This document shows positions 17,444 to 26,693 of a stretch of 64,000 bases of DNA, piece by piece; the first letter of the stretch is position 1, and each line of letters begins with the position of its first letter. The stretch spans positions 1 through 64,000 of the forward strand of contig NZ_FNQE01000007.1 of the NCBI RefSeq assembly GCF_900107485.1, read 5' to 3'. This DNA is from Proteiniborus ethanoligenes. Its GTDB lineage: Bacteria > Bacillota > Clostridia > Tissierellales > Proteiniboraceae. A model generated the notes under the pieces. That model ran no database searches. It was not told the origin of the DNA and saw only the letters and a program-made list of their open reading frames with translations. The position numbers and the translations under genes are program-made.

Positions 17444-18556
17444 TTACCAATCTAAATAAATATTACCTTTTTTGCATAAGCTAACACACAAGCCACATCC
17501 TGTGCATTTATGAGGGTCTATTACAATTATGCCATCCCTAGAGGAAATAGCATCATAAATACACGCCTTCAAGCATTCACCACATTCATCAACAGTGCAT
17601 TTACCTAGTACTTTGGCAACGTATGGCTCTACTGATATTTCTTCAAAGGATTTTAATGATGCTAATGCTACTCCTTTTATTTCTTCTAAAGAAGAATATC
17701 CTTTATATTCCATCCACTTTTCTAGATCGTTTAATATTTCTCCTATCCTGCCATATCCATTCATCATTAATGATGTGCAAATCTGAACTGTACTCGCGCC
17801 TAGCATCATATATTCAAGAACATTTTCATAGTTATCTATCCCACCTATGCCAGAAACAGGAATCTTAACTGCTTGACAAATTCCTGCAACTGCAGCTAGG
17901 GCTATTGGTCTAATGCCCTCTCCTGAGTATCCTCCATAGGTCGGCAGAAGAGCCTTTCCTTTATCAATATCCACTCCTAATATGCATCTTACGGTGTCTA
18001 TAGCACTTATGGCGGAAGCACCTGCTTTTTCTACGGCTTTTGCTAATATCGTTATATTACTTACATTAACAGAAGACTTTACCATAACCGGTATCTTTAC
18101 TGAATCTACTGCCATTTTAGTCAGGCTATAGAGCCTGTCTACATTACTTGGAATAACTTCTATTCCTCCTCCATGAGGAATGGCTATTCCAAGCTCTATA
18201 GCATCTACTCCAAACTTTTCTACCTTTTTAGCCAAATATGCCATTTCAGAAGGTGTATGCGCAAGTATGTTTGCAATAACTACTGCTTCTTTTTCTTTAG
18301 CATGATAAATTTCTCTTTCCCATTGTTCTAATGTAAGATTACTATATAATTCAATGTTTTGCATTCCAAGATGATTAGCTGCTATTCTAGGTCTGACGTT
18401 ATATCTTACTTCATTAGCTATTGTCTGAGTGACCACAGCACCGGCTCCTGCTTCTATAGCTTTCCTCATCATGCTGCCATTTCCAGTAAGAGGACTAGCC
18501 GCAACAATAACAGGATTTTTAAGTTTGATTCCCATGAAATTAACTGACAGACTCAT
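17444..18556 (-). CDS. PreA-like flavin oxidoreductase with ferredoxin domain
   Basis: 370 residues. A dihydroorotate/dihydropyrimidine dehydrogenase-like TIM barrel (1-300) with the FMN region YGGYSGEGIRPIAL (207-220) and SGIGGIDNYENVLEYMMLGA is followed by a two-cluster ferredoxin tail (Cys 320/325/328/332 and 351/354/357/361). In dihydropyrimidine dehydrogenases an active-site cysteine lies in SCPHG; here the equivalent reads AIPHGG (125-130), so that Cys is replaced by Ile. The protein therefore probably works on another substrate or as an electron-transfer flavoprotein. Operon with LacI (11-base gap) and PucR. No PreT-like partner is adjacent. Confidence 0.82.
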   Translation of the reverse strand: MSLSVNFMGIKLKNPVIVAASPLTGNGSMMRKAIEAGAGAVVTQTIANEVRYNVRPRIAANHLGMQNIELYSNLTLEQWEREIYHAKEKEAVVIANILAHTPSEMAYLAKKVEKFGVDAIELGIAIPHGGGIEVIPSNVDRLYSLTKMAVDSVKIPVMVKSSVNVSNITILAKAVEKAGASAISAIDTVRCILGVDIDKGKALLPTYGGYSGEGIRPIALAAVAGICQAVKIPVSGIGGIDNYENVLEYMMLGASTVQICTSLMMNGYGRIGEILNDLEKWMEYKGYSSLEEIKGVALASLKSFEEISVEPYVAKVLGKCTVDECGECLKACIYDAISSRDGIIVIDPHKCTGCGLCVSLCKKGNIYLDW

Positions 18557-18567
18557 ATAATCACCCT

Positions 18568-19596
18568 TTAACTAAATATTTCTTTAATTCTATTATCATG
18601 TCCACAAGATTTTCTGATTTTAAGTGTAGGCTGAATAAATATCTGCTGCTTAAAGATTTCTTCCTCTTCATTTGTAATGTTGTCATACAATAATCTTGCT
18701 GCTGTTAAGCCCATTCTATACACTGGATGAGTAACTGTTGTTAGCTTTGGTTCTACTAAAGACGCTACGTCTATGTCATCAAAGCCTACTATGGCTATAT
18801 CTTTTGGCACGCTATAGCCTGCTACCTTTATTGCCTCCATAGCACCAAAGGCCATTAAATCGTTGGCTACAAAAATAGCATCTGGCTTTCCTCTTTTCTT
18901 TAGTAGCTTTTTAAGTGCAAGATGTCCTCCGTCTATTTGATTGTCTCCTTCTACTATATAGCTTTCATCGTATTTGTATCCCGCATCTAATAAGGCCTTT
19001 TTATACCCTTCTAGCTTGCCTATACTAGATTTTATATCCATAGGTCCCGATACATGAGCTATTTTTTTGTATCCCGTGTTTATTAGATGATTTGTTGCTA
19101 AATAAGCTCCCATAAAATAGTCAGTATATACTATATTAATATCTACATCCTCTACATAGTCACCTAAAAGTACTAAGGGTACTTTTTGCTTAATTATAAT
19201 ATCTATATCTTTTCTTTCTAAAATACTGGAGCATACAATGATTCCGTCAACTTTTTTACTTAGGAGCATTTCAATTGAATCTCTTTCTCTTTTTGCATTG
19301 TTCTCCGTATTGCTTAAAAGCATATTATAGCCTTTTTGATAAAACACATCCTCTACGCCCTTTGCCACATTAGGGTAAAGTGGATTTAATATATTAGGTA
19401 TTATAAGCCCTATGGTGCTTGTCCTCTTTGTGGTTAGGCTCCTTGCCATATTATTAGGTACATAGTTCATTTCCTTCATAACCTTGAGTATTCTATTTCT
19501 TGTTTTTTCAGAAACAGTTTCAGGATGATTCAGTACTCTAGATACTGTAGCCACAGACACCTTAGCCACTTCTGATACTTTCTTTATATTTGCCAT
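18568..19596 (-). CDS. LacI-family transcriptional repressor
   Basis: 342 residues. An N-terminal LacI helix-turn-helix (KKVSEVAKVSVATVSRVLNHPETVSEKTR) and hinge (NNMARSLTTKRTSTIGLI) are followed by a periplasmic-binding-protein-like effector domain (60-335, ending IFIQPTLKIRKSC). First gene of the LacI-PreA-PucR series. ATG with GGAGTGG upstream. A palindromic GAAATCGTTTG element lies between its -10 box and start codon, and similar AAACG-centred elements lie upstream of the first chemoreceptor and the second hydroxylase operon. I infer autoregulation and control of the purine island. CcpA is another LacI-family protein that could use such sites. Confidence 0.92.
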   Translation of the reverse strand: MANIKKVSEVAKVSVATVSRVLNHPETVSEKTRNRILKVMKEMNYVPNNMARSLTTKRTSTIGLIIPNILNPLYPNVAKGVEDVFYQKGYNMLLSNTENNAKRERDSIEMLLSKKVDGIIVCSSILERKDIDIIIKQKVPLVLLGDYVEDVDINIVYTDYFMGAYLATNHLINTGYKKIAHVSGPMDIKSSIGKLEGYKKALLDAGYKYDESYIVEGDNQIDGGHLALKKLLKKRGKPDAIFVANDLMAFGAMEAIKVAGYSVPKDIAIVGFDDIDVASLVEPKLTTVTHPVYRMGLTAARLLYDNITNEEEEIFKQQIFIQPTLKIRKSCGHDNRIKEIFS

Positions 19597-19610
19597 AATA
19601 CCACTCCATA

Positions 19611-19634
19611 ATGAAATCGTTTGATAATATTATA
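19611..19634 (-). promoter_or_regulatory. Promoter -10 with LacI-type operator before the LacI gene
   Basis: Minus-strand TATAAT (19629-19634). An element ATGAAATCGTTTGAT (plus strand, 19611-19625) covers the likely transcription start. The match to the LacI/cre consensus is imperfect at its outer edge. Autorepression is the natural reading. Confidence 0.5.
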
Positions 19635-19694
19635 TCACTTATTTCTTTTAAAAGGAACAAATTAGGTAGACTAAGTAATTTTGTATGCTTTATG

Positions 19695-19771
19695 GCTGTT
19701 AAAATAACAGCAGACCCTTTCTTTGCTCAGATAACTAAATGATTGTTATCTACTGATTAGGAAAGGATCTG
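19695..19771 (-). terminator. Compound stem-loops after the first chemoreceptor gene
   Basis: Three nested or adjacent inverted repeats follow the chemoreceptor stop. An outer stem CAGACCCTTTC/GAAAGGATCTG encloses AGATAAC/GTTATCT, and next to it lies the perfect GCTGTTA-AAA-TAACAGC. There is no clear U-run, so factor-dependent or structural termination is more likely than a simple intrinsic terminator. Confidence 0.45.
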
Positions 19772-19780
19772 ATAAGCATA

Positions 19781-21355
19781 TTACATATTAAGTAAGGATT
19801 CTAAAGAAAGAGATACAGTTAATACACCGCCATTATAGGGCACATGTAGAAATTTATACATTTGGTTATCTTCCACTCTTTTTCTAATAGGTGTTGCTAA
19901 GTATGGTGCTTTCCCTCCTGCTGCTTCTTTAGATACAGGGTCTATTTTAAATGAATCTAAGTTTATTGCTTGGCTTTCGCTAGAATTTACTATAATACCT
20001 CTTTTATCAACTATATATATATCATCTATTTTAAAGCTTTTAGCTAATTCTTTTAGTTTAGCACTATCTAAGGCTTTTGAACCGATGACATCTATTAACT
20101 CTAGGGCTTTATGATACATATACCCTTCCATAGCTGTTGATGCCGAGCTTTGTTGAAGTAGGTTAGCCTCTTCCAATAAGGATTCAGTACTAGATACTAT
20201 ATCCTTAAAAGAAGCACTTATCTCCTGAATCATAGCACTAAGCTGTTGGCTTCCTGCTGCGTTGGCTTCTGATACAGATTGAATGCCACTTGTGGAGGAA
20301 ATAATAGCTTCACCGCTTTTCTTAATTTTATTTACATAGTCACTTATATTTCTTACACCCTCTTTTGTTATGAAGGCACTTGATTCAATGTTTTCAAATG
20401 AGCTGTTAGTTTTTTTGACTATTTCCATGCTTTTTGATACTTCTTCTGCATTATCCTTTAAAATTGTAGATAACTCCCTTAGCTTTGTACCTGTACTGTT
20501 TAGTATATTTTCAATATCCTTAGAAGCTCTTTGGGATTCTTCCGCAAGACTGCCTATTTCTCTGGCAACTACTGCAAAACCTTTTCCATGCTCTCCTGCT
20601 CTAGCAGCTTCTATTGATGAATTTAATGCTAATAGGTTTGTGCTATCAGAAATATCAGAAATAGTATTTACAAAATTGGCAATACTAGCAGTTTGAGTAT
20701 TTAAATCAGTAATTAGACTCAGCAAGGTTGTAGTTAACTGGTTTACTTTTTCTATTGTCTTTTTAGTTTCACCCATTAAGGCTTTACCTTCTTGAGCATT
20801 TTTAAAGGAGTCTTCTGCATTTTCTACACTTTCTAGTGATTTGTTAGCTATACTTTCTAAATCATTGTATATAATGTCTAAGGAGTTTATTATTTCGTTT
20901 AAGGATTGTATTTGCTCTGTTGCTCCTTCTGCTAGATTTTCTGTTGAAGATGCTATTTGCTCTGTCGCTACTTCCATTTCTTTAATAGTTTCATTTAGGT
21001 ATTCCATTGATTGAGCAACTTGAACACTGGTTTTTAAAGTGCTTTTATATGATTCCTTAGATGTATTAAAAAGCTTTGATAAATTATGATTTACTCTGTG
21101 AATATCCTTTGACGCTCCTGAGCCCGAAATAGATACATCATATCTATCCTTTTCTATTACATCACAGCAGTTTTCTAATAAAGCTAATTTATTCTTCCAT
21201 ATTAATCTTGAAATTAAATAACCAACTAGAATAGATAAGGCTATACTAACTATTTTATCAGTCCCTAATGGTAAATTCTTAGAAAATACTAGGCTTAGAA
21301 TCAATAAAGTTATAGTAAGTAATAAAGCTATTAAGGTAGTATTTTTTTTCTTCAT
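19781..21355 (-). CDS. Chemoreceptor with C-terminal cytoplasmic sensor domain
   Basis: 524 residues. Two N-terminal membrane helices (about 7-24 and 33-50) are joined by a very short loop, so there is no extracellular ligand domain. A methyl-accepting signalling domain follows (about 80-390; tip region [35 protein letters not shown]). The last 130 residues form a Cache/PAS-like domain ([17 protein letters not shown] ... [23 protein letters not shown]), predicted to be in the cytoplasm. The receptor probably senses an internal metabolite or redox state. It lies beside the first xanthine-dehydrogenase-like operon; a receptor of the same layout lies beyond the second one. Confidence 0.88.
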   Translation of the reverse strand: MKKKNTTLIALLLTITLLILSLVFSKNLPLGTDKIVSIALSILVGYLISRLIWKNKLALLENCCDVIEKDRYDVSISGSGASKDIHRVNHNLSKLFNTSKESYKSTLKTSVQVAQSMEYLNETIKEMEVATEQIASSTENLAEGATEQIQSLNEIINSLDIIYNDLESIANKSLESVENAEDSFKNAQEGKALMGETKKTIEKVNQLTTTLLSLITDLNTQTASIANFVNTISDISDSTNLLALNSSIEAARAGEHGKGFAVVAREIGSLAEESQRASKDIENILNSTGTKLRELSTILKDNAEEVSKSMEIVKKTNSSFENIESSAFITKEGVRNISDYVNKIKKSGEAIISSTSGIQSVSEANAAGSQQLSAMIQEISASFKDIVSSTESLLEEANLLQQSSASTAMEGYMYHKALELIDVIGSKALDSAKLKELAKSFKIDDIYIVDKRGIIVNSSESQAINLDSFKIDPVSKEAAGGKAPYLATPIRKRVEDNQMYKFLHVPYNGGVLTVSLSLESLLNM

Positions 21356-21476
21356 ATATACACTCCTTTGGAATAAAAGTTGATATTTTGTGTAATTGGT
21401 TACATTTTGTCTTTCTTACTATATAGCCATTTATAAATAATGCTCTGATTATTTGCCTGGGATAAACCACTTCAAA

Positions 21477-21491
21477 ATGTAAACGGTTTAA
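21477..21491 (-). promoter_or_regulatory. LacI/cre-type operator upstream of the chemoreceptor
   Basis: ATGTAAACGGTTTAA matches the LacI/CcpA consensus WTGWAANCGNTNWCA at all but one position. It lies about 120 bases before the chemoreceptor start and just after the hydroxylase operon terminator. Either the local LacI protein or CcpA could bind. Confidence 0.6.
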
Positions 21492-21547
21492 ATCTTATTA
21501 TTCTTCAAATTTTTCTTTTTTCCTTCTTTAATTGACAAAATATATTT

Positions 21548-21576
21548 AAAGCCACCAGATTATTTCTGATGGCTTT
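21548..21576 (-). terminator. Terminator after the first hydroxylase operon
   Basis: Minus strand: AAAGCCATCAGA, 5-base loop, TCTGGTGGCTTT, then TAAATATATTTT. Follows the iron-sulfur subunit stop by about 10 bases. Confidence 0.8.
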
Positions 21577-21585
21577 AGTATCTGT

Positions 21586-22062
21586 CTATCTTTCTTTAAT
21601 TTTTTCTTTTGCTGAATAAACTGCATTTTTTATTCCTTCATAGCCTGTACACCTACAAAGATTGCTTTTCAACCATTCCTTTATCTCTTCATCCTCAGCA
21701 TCTGGTTTTTCCTCAAGCAATGCATATGAATTCAGCAAAAATCCTGGCGTACAATATCCACACTGGAAGCCTCCTTCTTCGTAGAAGGCTTGTTGAATCT
21801 CTGTATTATTTAAACCTTCTATAGTTATGATTTCCATGCCAATAGCTTCTACTGCTAACATCATACATGACTTAACTGGCTTGCCATCTAGGAGTATCGT
21901 ACAAGCACCACAATCTCCATTTTCGCAGCCTGGCTTTGCACCTGTAAGACCTAGCTCTTCTCTAAGTACTCTTAGAAGAGTATCTGAAGGCTTGATTATA
22001 GCCTTTCTTTTTTCGCCATTTACATTTAATATTACAGATGTATAATCCTTATAAGCTATCAT
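21586..22062 (-). CDS. Xanthine-dehydrogenase-family 2Fe-2S subunit (set 1)
   Basis: 158 residues carrying both [2Fe-2S] clusters of a molybdenum hydroxylase. The plant-type ferredoxin motif CENGDCGACTILLDG...C is near residues 42-64. The C-terminal four-helix cluster motif is CGYCTPGF ... CRCTGYEG. Passes electrons from the molybdenum site to FAD. The start ATG overlaps the FAD-subunit stop (ATGA), indicating coupling. Last gene of set 1, which runs Mo subunit-FAD-FeS, unlike set 2. The substrate cannot be told from this subunit. Confidence 0.93.
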   Translation of the reverse strand: MIAYKDYTSVILNVNGEKRKAIIKPSDTLLRVLREELGLTGAKPGCENGDCGACTILLDGKPVKSCMMLAVEAIGMEIITIEGLNNTEIQQAFYEEGGFQCGYCTPGFLLNSYALLEEKPDAEDEEIKEWLKSNLCRCTGYEGIKNAVYSAKEKIKER

Positions 22063-22898
22063 TTTAGCCCTCCTTCCAGCTTCTTTAGAGCATTTACTAT
22101 AGAGTTTTTAAGCAAGTACTTTCTAAAGTCTCCTGATGCAAACATATCATTTCTTGCATTACTAGGTAAGTTTTCTATTACATATGATGCTCTATCTTCA
22201 AAGCTCTTTTCTTTATCATTTAAGACAGCTTCTAGCTCTAAAGATCTAAATGGATAAGCACATATCCCTGAAAAAGCAAATCTTATATTCTGGTCTGTTT
22301 TCATAGCTGCTAAGTGAAAAAGTGGATAGTCTATTTCACTTTGCTTTTCTTTTCTTTCGTTATAGTGTGAAAAACTAGCATGTTTTTTATCTATTTCTAT
22401 TTGGAGCAAAAGCTCTCCATTTTTTAGATTAACTTTTTTATCGAAAAACTTTAATACGGGAACCCTTATTATTCCTTCATTTGTAGCTATAATAGCTGTT
22501 CCCTCTGCCAGCATTATTGGTAATATAGCTTCTCTGTAAAATAATCTTCCACAGATATTGCCTCCTAGACTTAGCTTGTTTCTCACTGTATGATCAGCTA
22601 TTTTTCTAGATACATCTCCCATAAGCTTAAAGCTGCTTTTTTCAATTATATAGTTTAAATCTAGTGCTGAACCATATACTATCTTGTCTCCATCTTCTGA
22701 AAAAGCTGTACATTCAGGTATGGATTTTATGTCTATTAAAGCCCCTGTATTTACTAGCTTTTTACGGGCATAAGTAACTGTTTCTGTTCCTCCATTATAG
22801 TACAATGGGTTTTTACCTTCTTTATGCTTTTCACTAAATACTGATAAAGCCTCCTCATAGGTTTCTGGTCTATAGTATTCAAAGTCGTAGGATATCAT
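22059..22898 (-). CDS. Xanthine-dehydrogenase-family FAD subunit (set 1)
   Basis: 279 residues of the CO-dehydrogenase/xanthine-dehydrogenase flavoprotein fold. N-terminal FAD-binding block YNGGTETVTYARKK, second block VRNKLSLGGNICGRLFYREA, and a C-terminal CO_deh_flav_C region. The GGT segments that hold FAD are present but the sequence is divergent (NICGR in place of the common GNI..ASP). It overlaps both neighbours by 4 bases, so the three subunits are probably made in fixed ratio. Transfers electrons from the iron-sulfur subunit to NAD or ferredoxin. Confidence 0.88.
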   Translation of the reverse strand: MISYDFEYYRPETYEEALSVFSEKHKEGKNPLYYNGGTETVTYARKKLVNTGALIDIKSIPECTAFSEDGDKIVYGSALDLNYIIEKSSFKLMGDVSRKIADHTVRNKLSLGGNICGRLFYREAILPIMLAEGTAIIATNEGIIRVPVLKFFDKKVNLKNGELLLQIEIDKKHASFSHYNERKEKQSEIDYPLFHLAAMKTDQNIRFAFSGICAYPFRSLELEAVLNDKEKSFEDRASYVIENLPSNARNDMFASGDFRKYLLKNSIVNALKKLEGGLK

Positions 22899-25225
22899 TG
22901 GCTTACCTCCTTTTTAGCTTTCCAAAGAGCCTCTGGAGTTAGAGGCAATGATTTTAGTTGAGCTCCCAATCCTCTTGATAATGCATTTGCTAGAGCTCCA
23001 GGCATGCTTATTATTGCCTGCTCTCCTATACCCCTTGCTCCAAATGGCCCATCACCTTGAGGTGTTTCTATAAAATCAACTAGGTATTCAGGCTGCTCAT
23101 TGTATCTCATTATTTTAAAGCTTCTTAGATCATCATTAGTTACTTGCCCTCTACTGTTAAATAAAAACCCTTCACTTGCAGCAAAACTAAGTCCCATTGC
23201 CATTGCTCCTACAATTTGTCCCCTAGCTATTGCTGGGTTAATTATTTTACCTACATCCATTACACATGCAGCTTTAAGTACTTTATAGCTATAATCCTTT
23301 AGATTTAGCTCTACTTCTACTCCTTGTGCTGCCAATGTCCACTCAAGAGCAGGACTTCCTTTGCCTGTTTCCTTGTCTATATCGCTTAATCTTCTAGAAA
23401 TATATTTACCTCTACCTATTACTTGACCTACTATTGCATTACCATTTTCGTAAACATAGCCTAAAACCACATCTTTAAGTGCTAGTCCTATATGAGGCTC
23501 ATCTTTTATATAAACTTTTTCCTCCGCTACCTCTAAATCTTCTGGTGGGCATCTTAAAACAATGGAAGCTGTGTGCTTTATTTGCCTTATAGCATCATCT
23601 GCAGCTTCTATCGTTGCTCTACCTGGCATGAATAATCCACGACTAGCAGCAGTTGCCCAATCATGTGGTGAAACCTTAGTGTTTACTTCAAAGGTTACGT
23701 GAACCTTATCTATGCCAACCTTAAATTTTTCAGCTAATATTTGTGCTAATCCTGTTTTTGTAGCTTGTCCTATTTCTACTATTGATATATGCAGGTTCAT
23801 GCTGCCATCTTCGTTAAAGGTTATGATTGCGCCAGCATCAGTATTAGTAGGCATAGCAGGTGCTTTCCAAAGGCAGGTTAAGCTTTTAGCCCTTACTGTA
23901 TTTTCGTCTACCTGGATAAGGGTTCCCTCATCCCAATTTAAAAACTCCTTAACCTTATCTATACATGCAACAAGGTCTCCAGTATTTTTATTCATTAGGC
24001 TGCCTGTTGGAGATGTGTCTCCTTCTCTAATAGCATTAAGCCTTCTAAGCTCTGCAGGGTCCATAGATAGCTTCTCTGCCATAACATCTAAGGCTCTTTC
24101 TATAGCCCAAGCTAATTCTATATGCCCAAAGCCTCTAAATGCATTGGTAAAAGGATGATTAGTATATAAGCATAAAGAGTCACAGTTTACATTTTCTACT
24201 CTATAAGGACCTGTACAAGCTATGGCAGCTGCTCTACTTATGTTTACTGAGTAGTCTGCATATGCTCCTGCATCGAATAGGTATAGAAGATCTAGGGCTT
24301 TAATTTTTCCATCCTTTGTACAGCCCATTTTGACCTTACCCTTAAAGCCTATTTTACCTGGAGAAGCTGTTAAATCCTGTTCTCTAGTATTTACTACCTT
24401 GACAGGCCTCCCCCCTACGGCTTTAGATAATAAGTAAGCTAAAGCCTCTAGCTGAATTCCTGCCTTACCACCAAAACCGCCTCCTATTGGTGGAGCTATC
24501 ACTGTAATTTTGCCAGTAGGAATCTCAAAGAATTCACTCATAAGGCTCCTGACAACAAAGGGAGCTTGACTTGCTGTTGTAATTACTATTTGTCCGTCTT
24601 CTTTGATCTCTGCTATAGATGCTCTAGTTTCCATTGCAACATGATCACTTGTTGGCGAAAAGAACTCGTCCTCTATGATTATGTCAGATTCTTCAAAGCC
24701 CTCGACTATATTTCCTTTTCTAATCTTTGTCTTGTTAGCAATATTTGTTCCTGGCTCTGGATGTATTGCAGATATATGCTGATATTTTCCCAATTCCTCA
24801 TGAACTAAAAGAGAATCCTCTTTCAATGCTTCTTCTACAGAGAGAACTGGTGTTAGCTGCTCATAATTTACTTTTATCAAATCTAATGCTTCTCTAGCTT
24901 CTGCCTCACTGTCTGCTACTACTGCTGCTACTGCTTCTCCATAGTGTCTTACCTTGCCTCGGGCTAATGGATATTTGTCTCCTAGATACAGTCCAACTAC
25001 ATAGGGTAAGTCTTCTCCTGTTATTACTGCCCTTACTCCAGGAGCTTTTTTTGCCTCTTCTGTACTGATAGAAACAATTTTAGCATGGGCATGAGGGCTA
25101 GTTTTAAAGGCCGCATGAAGAAGCCCAGGATAGTTTAAATCATTTACATACTTTATCTTACCCTTAACCTTATCCCTACCTTCTAATCTAAGGTAGCTTT
25201 GCCCAACTACTTTATAATTCCCCAC
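22895..25225 (-). CDS. Xanthine-dehydrogenase-family molybdopterin subunit (set 1)
   Basis: 776 residues from a GTG at 25225. This start is chosen because AAAGGAGAG lies 7 bases before it, whereas the longer frame to 25264 has no ribosome site and an atypical N-terminus. Molybdenum-cofactor blocks: GGGFGGKAG, AFRGFG (substrate-side arginine), GQATKTGLAQI and the catalytic-glutamate block GARGIGEQAI near the C-terminus. Hydroxylates a heterocycle using water oxygen. The nearby purine/pyrimidine permeases suggest xanthine, hypoxanthine or another nucleobase, but nicotinate-type substrates cannot be excluded. First gene of its operon. Confidence 0.92.
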   Translation of the reverse strand: MGNYKVVGQSYLRLEGRDKVKGKIKYVNDLNYPGLLHAAFKTSPHAHAKIVSISTEEAKKAPGVRAVITGEDLPYVVGLYLGDKYPLARGKVRHYGEAVAAVVADSEAEAREALDLIKVNYEQLTPVLSVEEALKEDSLLVHEELGKYQHISAIHPEPGTNIANKTKIRKGNIVEGFEESDIIIEDEFFSPTSDHVAMETRASIAEIKEDGQIVITTASQAPFVVRSLMSEFFEIPTGKITVIAPPIGGGFGGKAGIQLEALAYLLSKAVGGRPVKVVNTREQDLTASPGKIGFKGKVKMGCTKDGKIKALDLLYLFDAGAYADYSVNISRAAAIACTGPYRVENVNCDSLCLYTNHPFTNAFRGFGHIELAWAIERALDVMAEKLSMDPAELRRLNAIREGDTSPTGSLMNKNTGDLVACIDKVKEFLNWDEGTLIQVDENTVRAKSLTCLWKAPAMPTNTDAGAIITFNEDGSMNLHISIVEIGQATKTGLAQILAEKFKVGIDKVHVTFEVNTKVSPHDWATAASRGLFMPGRATIEAADDAIRQIKHTASIVLRCPPEDLEVAEEKVYIKDEPHIGLALKDVVLGYVYENGNAIVGQVIGRGKYISRRLSDIDKETGKGSPALEWTLAAQGVEVELNLKDYSYKVLKAACVMDVGKIINPAIARGQIVGAMAMGLSFAASEGFLFNSRGQVTNDDLRSFKIMRYNEQPEYLVDFIETPQGDGPFGARGIGEQAIISMPGALANALSRGLGAQLKSLPLTPEALWKAKKEVSQ

Positions 25226-25275
25226 TTTACCACTCTCCTTTGTACTTTCTAAATTATAAGCCATATGGAAAGCTA

Positions 25276-25300
25276 GATTCTTCGCTAACCCTAAGAATGA
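25276..25300. repeat. Dispersed repeat remnant before hydroxylase set 1
   Basis: GATTCTTCGCTAACCCTAAG plus AATGA resembles the first module of the repeat family seen around hsdM. It lies in the leader of the molybdopterin-subunit gene. Confidence 0.4.
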
Positions 25301-25367
25301 TGATTTAATGCTAAATTAATCCCATATTATTATATTTACCATAAAACATACTGTGTTAAACTATTAT

Positions 25368-26510
25368 TTACATTTCTTCTCTAATTAAAGTGTAGCTTAG
25401 TATAGGAGATAATATATTGTAGACAAGTAGTGCTTTAAATATGAAAGAGCTACTATCTACATAAAAAAGAAGTATCAGTATATAAAATATGGATCTACTA
25501 ATAGTAAGCAATGAGACTCTAAAAACTAAATTGCCTAAAAGCTCTTCATCATTACTGCCATATTTTTTAGCCGAATATACTTGTATACCTGTTAATGGTT
25601 TGTTAAAAAAAGCATCTCCCATGCTTATAGTCATGCTAAATAACACAAAGGTCATAAAGCTAGGCTTAAACAATAAAGATACGGATGATGCCAATGCTAC
25701 AGCACCTACCATCATTAGCTTTTTTCTTGGATATCTTCTTTGCATTTTCATATATATATAGTAAAAGAGTATTGCAGACACTGCAAAGGCTGAGTTTAAT
25801 ACTCCCATTAAGGATTCGCTTTTAGCAAAGGAATAAAGGAATACACTATTTGCCATTATTATAAATTGTCCAAAAGGAGTATGTATCAGATGTGTACTCA
25901 GAACTTTTTTATAATCCTTTTCTTTAAATATTTTTTTAAGATTAACTTTAGCTAGATATTCTATTTTTCTATTAGGTAAGGATATTGCATTTATTATCTG
26001 CAATATCAATAGTCCAATAAGTACATATGTCATATGTGCAAAGCCAAATTTTTCTATTATCAATCCAGATATTATAGGAGTTATTATTGAAGATAGTTTG
26101 CTAACTATTCCAACTGCGCTCATAAAACTATCTACTTGATTTCTTTTTAGCTCGCTTGCTTGAAAAAAGTTTAAGTTAAAATAAAATAATCCATCTCCAA
26201 AGCCTCCCAATATTCCTATAAGAACCGCATATTTAGATATTTCATCTCCCATAATTGCTGTTATAGCAAATAGCATAATGAAAAATGAGGATGATAATAA
26301 ATAATTTAATTTAGAGCTCTTTAAGGCTATTACATTGCCTATATAAAAGGATATAAAAGCAGCTATATAATTAAATATGTTAAATATGGCTACAGCTTTA
26401 ATGCTCTTGCCTGTTTTCCAAAGATATATATTTACGAATATTAGTACGAAGCTTTTAAAAATCGAGAAAATCAGCTCCATCAATATCATTTTTTTAGTGT
26501 TTTTATCCAT
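25368..26510 (-). CDS. MFS-type membrane transporter
   Basis: 380 residues with 11-12 predicted hydrophobic helices and short basic loops (e.g. KMQRRYPRKK), the pattern of major-facilitator transporters. A family-like loop GGFGDGLFYF lies after helix 4. It stands alone between the first hydroxylase operon and the first NCS2 permease, on the same strand, with a strong terminator upstream and GGAGG before the ATG. The substrate is unknown. Export or import of a purine-derived product is possible purely from position. Confidence 0.75.
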   Translation of the reverse strand: MDKNTKKMILMELIFSIFKSFVLIFVNIYLWKTGKSIKAVAIFNIFNYIAAFISFYIGNVIALKSSKLNYLLSSSFFIMLFAITAIMGDEISKYAVLIGILGGFGDGLFYFNLNFFQASELKRNQVDSFMSAVGIVSKLSSIITPIISGLIIEKFGFAHMTYVLIGLLILQIINAISLPNRKIEYLAKVNLKKIFKEKDYKKVLSTHLIHTPFGQFIIMANSVFLYSFAKSESLMGVLNSAFAVSAILFYYIYMKMQRRYPRKKLMMVGAVALASSVSLLFKPSFMTFVLFSMTISMGDAFFNKPLTGIQVYSAKKYGSNDEELLGNLVFRVSLLTISRSIFYILILLFYVDSSSFIFKALLVYNILSPILSYTLIREEM

Positions 26511-26580
26511 AGTAATCCTCCGTCAAAATATATTGTTAAATATATACTATATCAATTATAATATATTTGAGCAAGAAAAT

Positions 26581-26631
26581 AAAAATCCCTAATGCTTGTC
26601 TTTAATAAAAAGACTTTGCATAGGGATTTTT
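26581..26631 (-). terminator. Terminator after the first NCS2 permease
   Basis: Outer stem AAAAATCCCTATGC/GCATTAGGGATTTTT around an inner GTCTTT/AAAGAC hairpin, flanked by A- and T-runs on both sides. Ends the permease transcript before the MFS gene. Confidence 0.85.
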
Positions 26632-26693
26632 GTTATCTATCTTCTATTATTTTATTTCTTCAAATATTTCTTCAAATAGTTTATGAGTTCTAG

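Noticed and set aside
21279-21470. A 63-codon minus-strand frame before the first chemoreceptor
   Set aside because: Overlaps the start of the real gene in another frame; no ribosome site and no conserved features.
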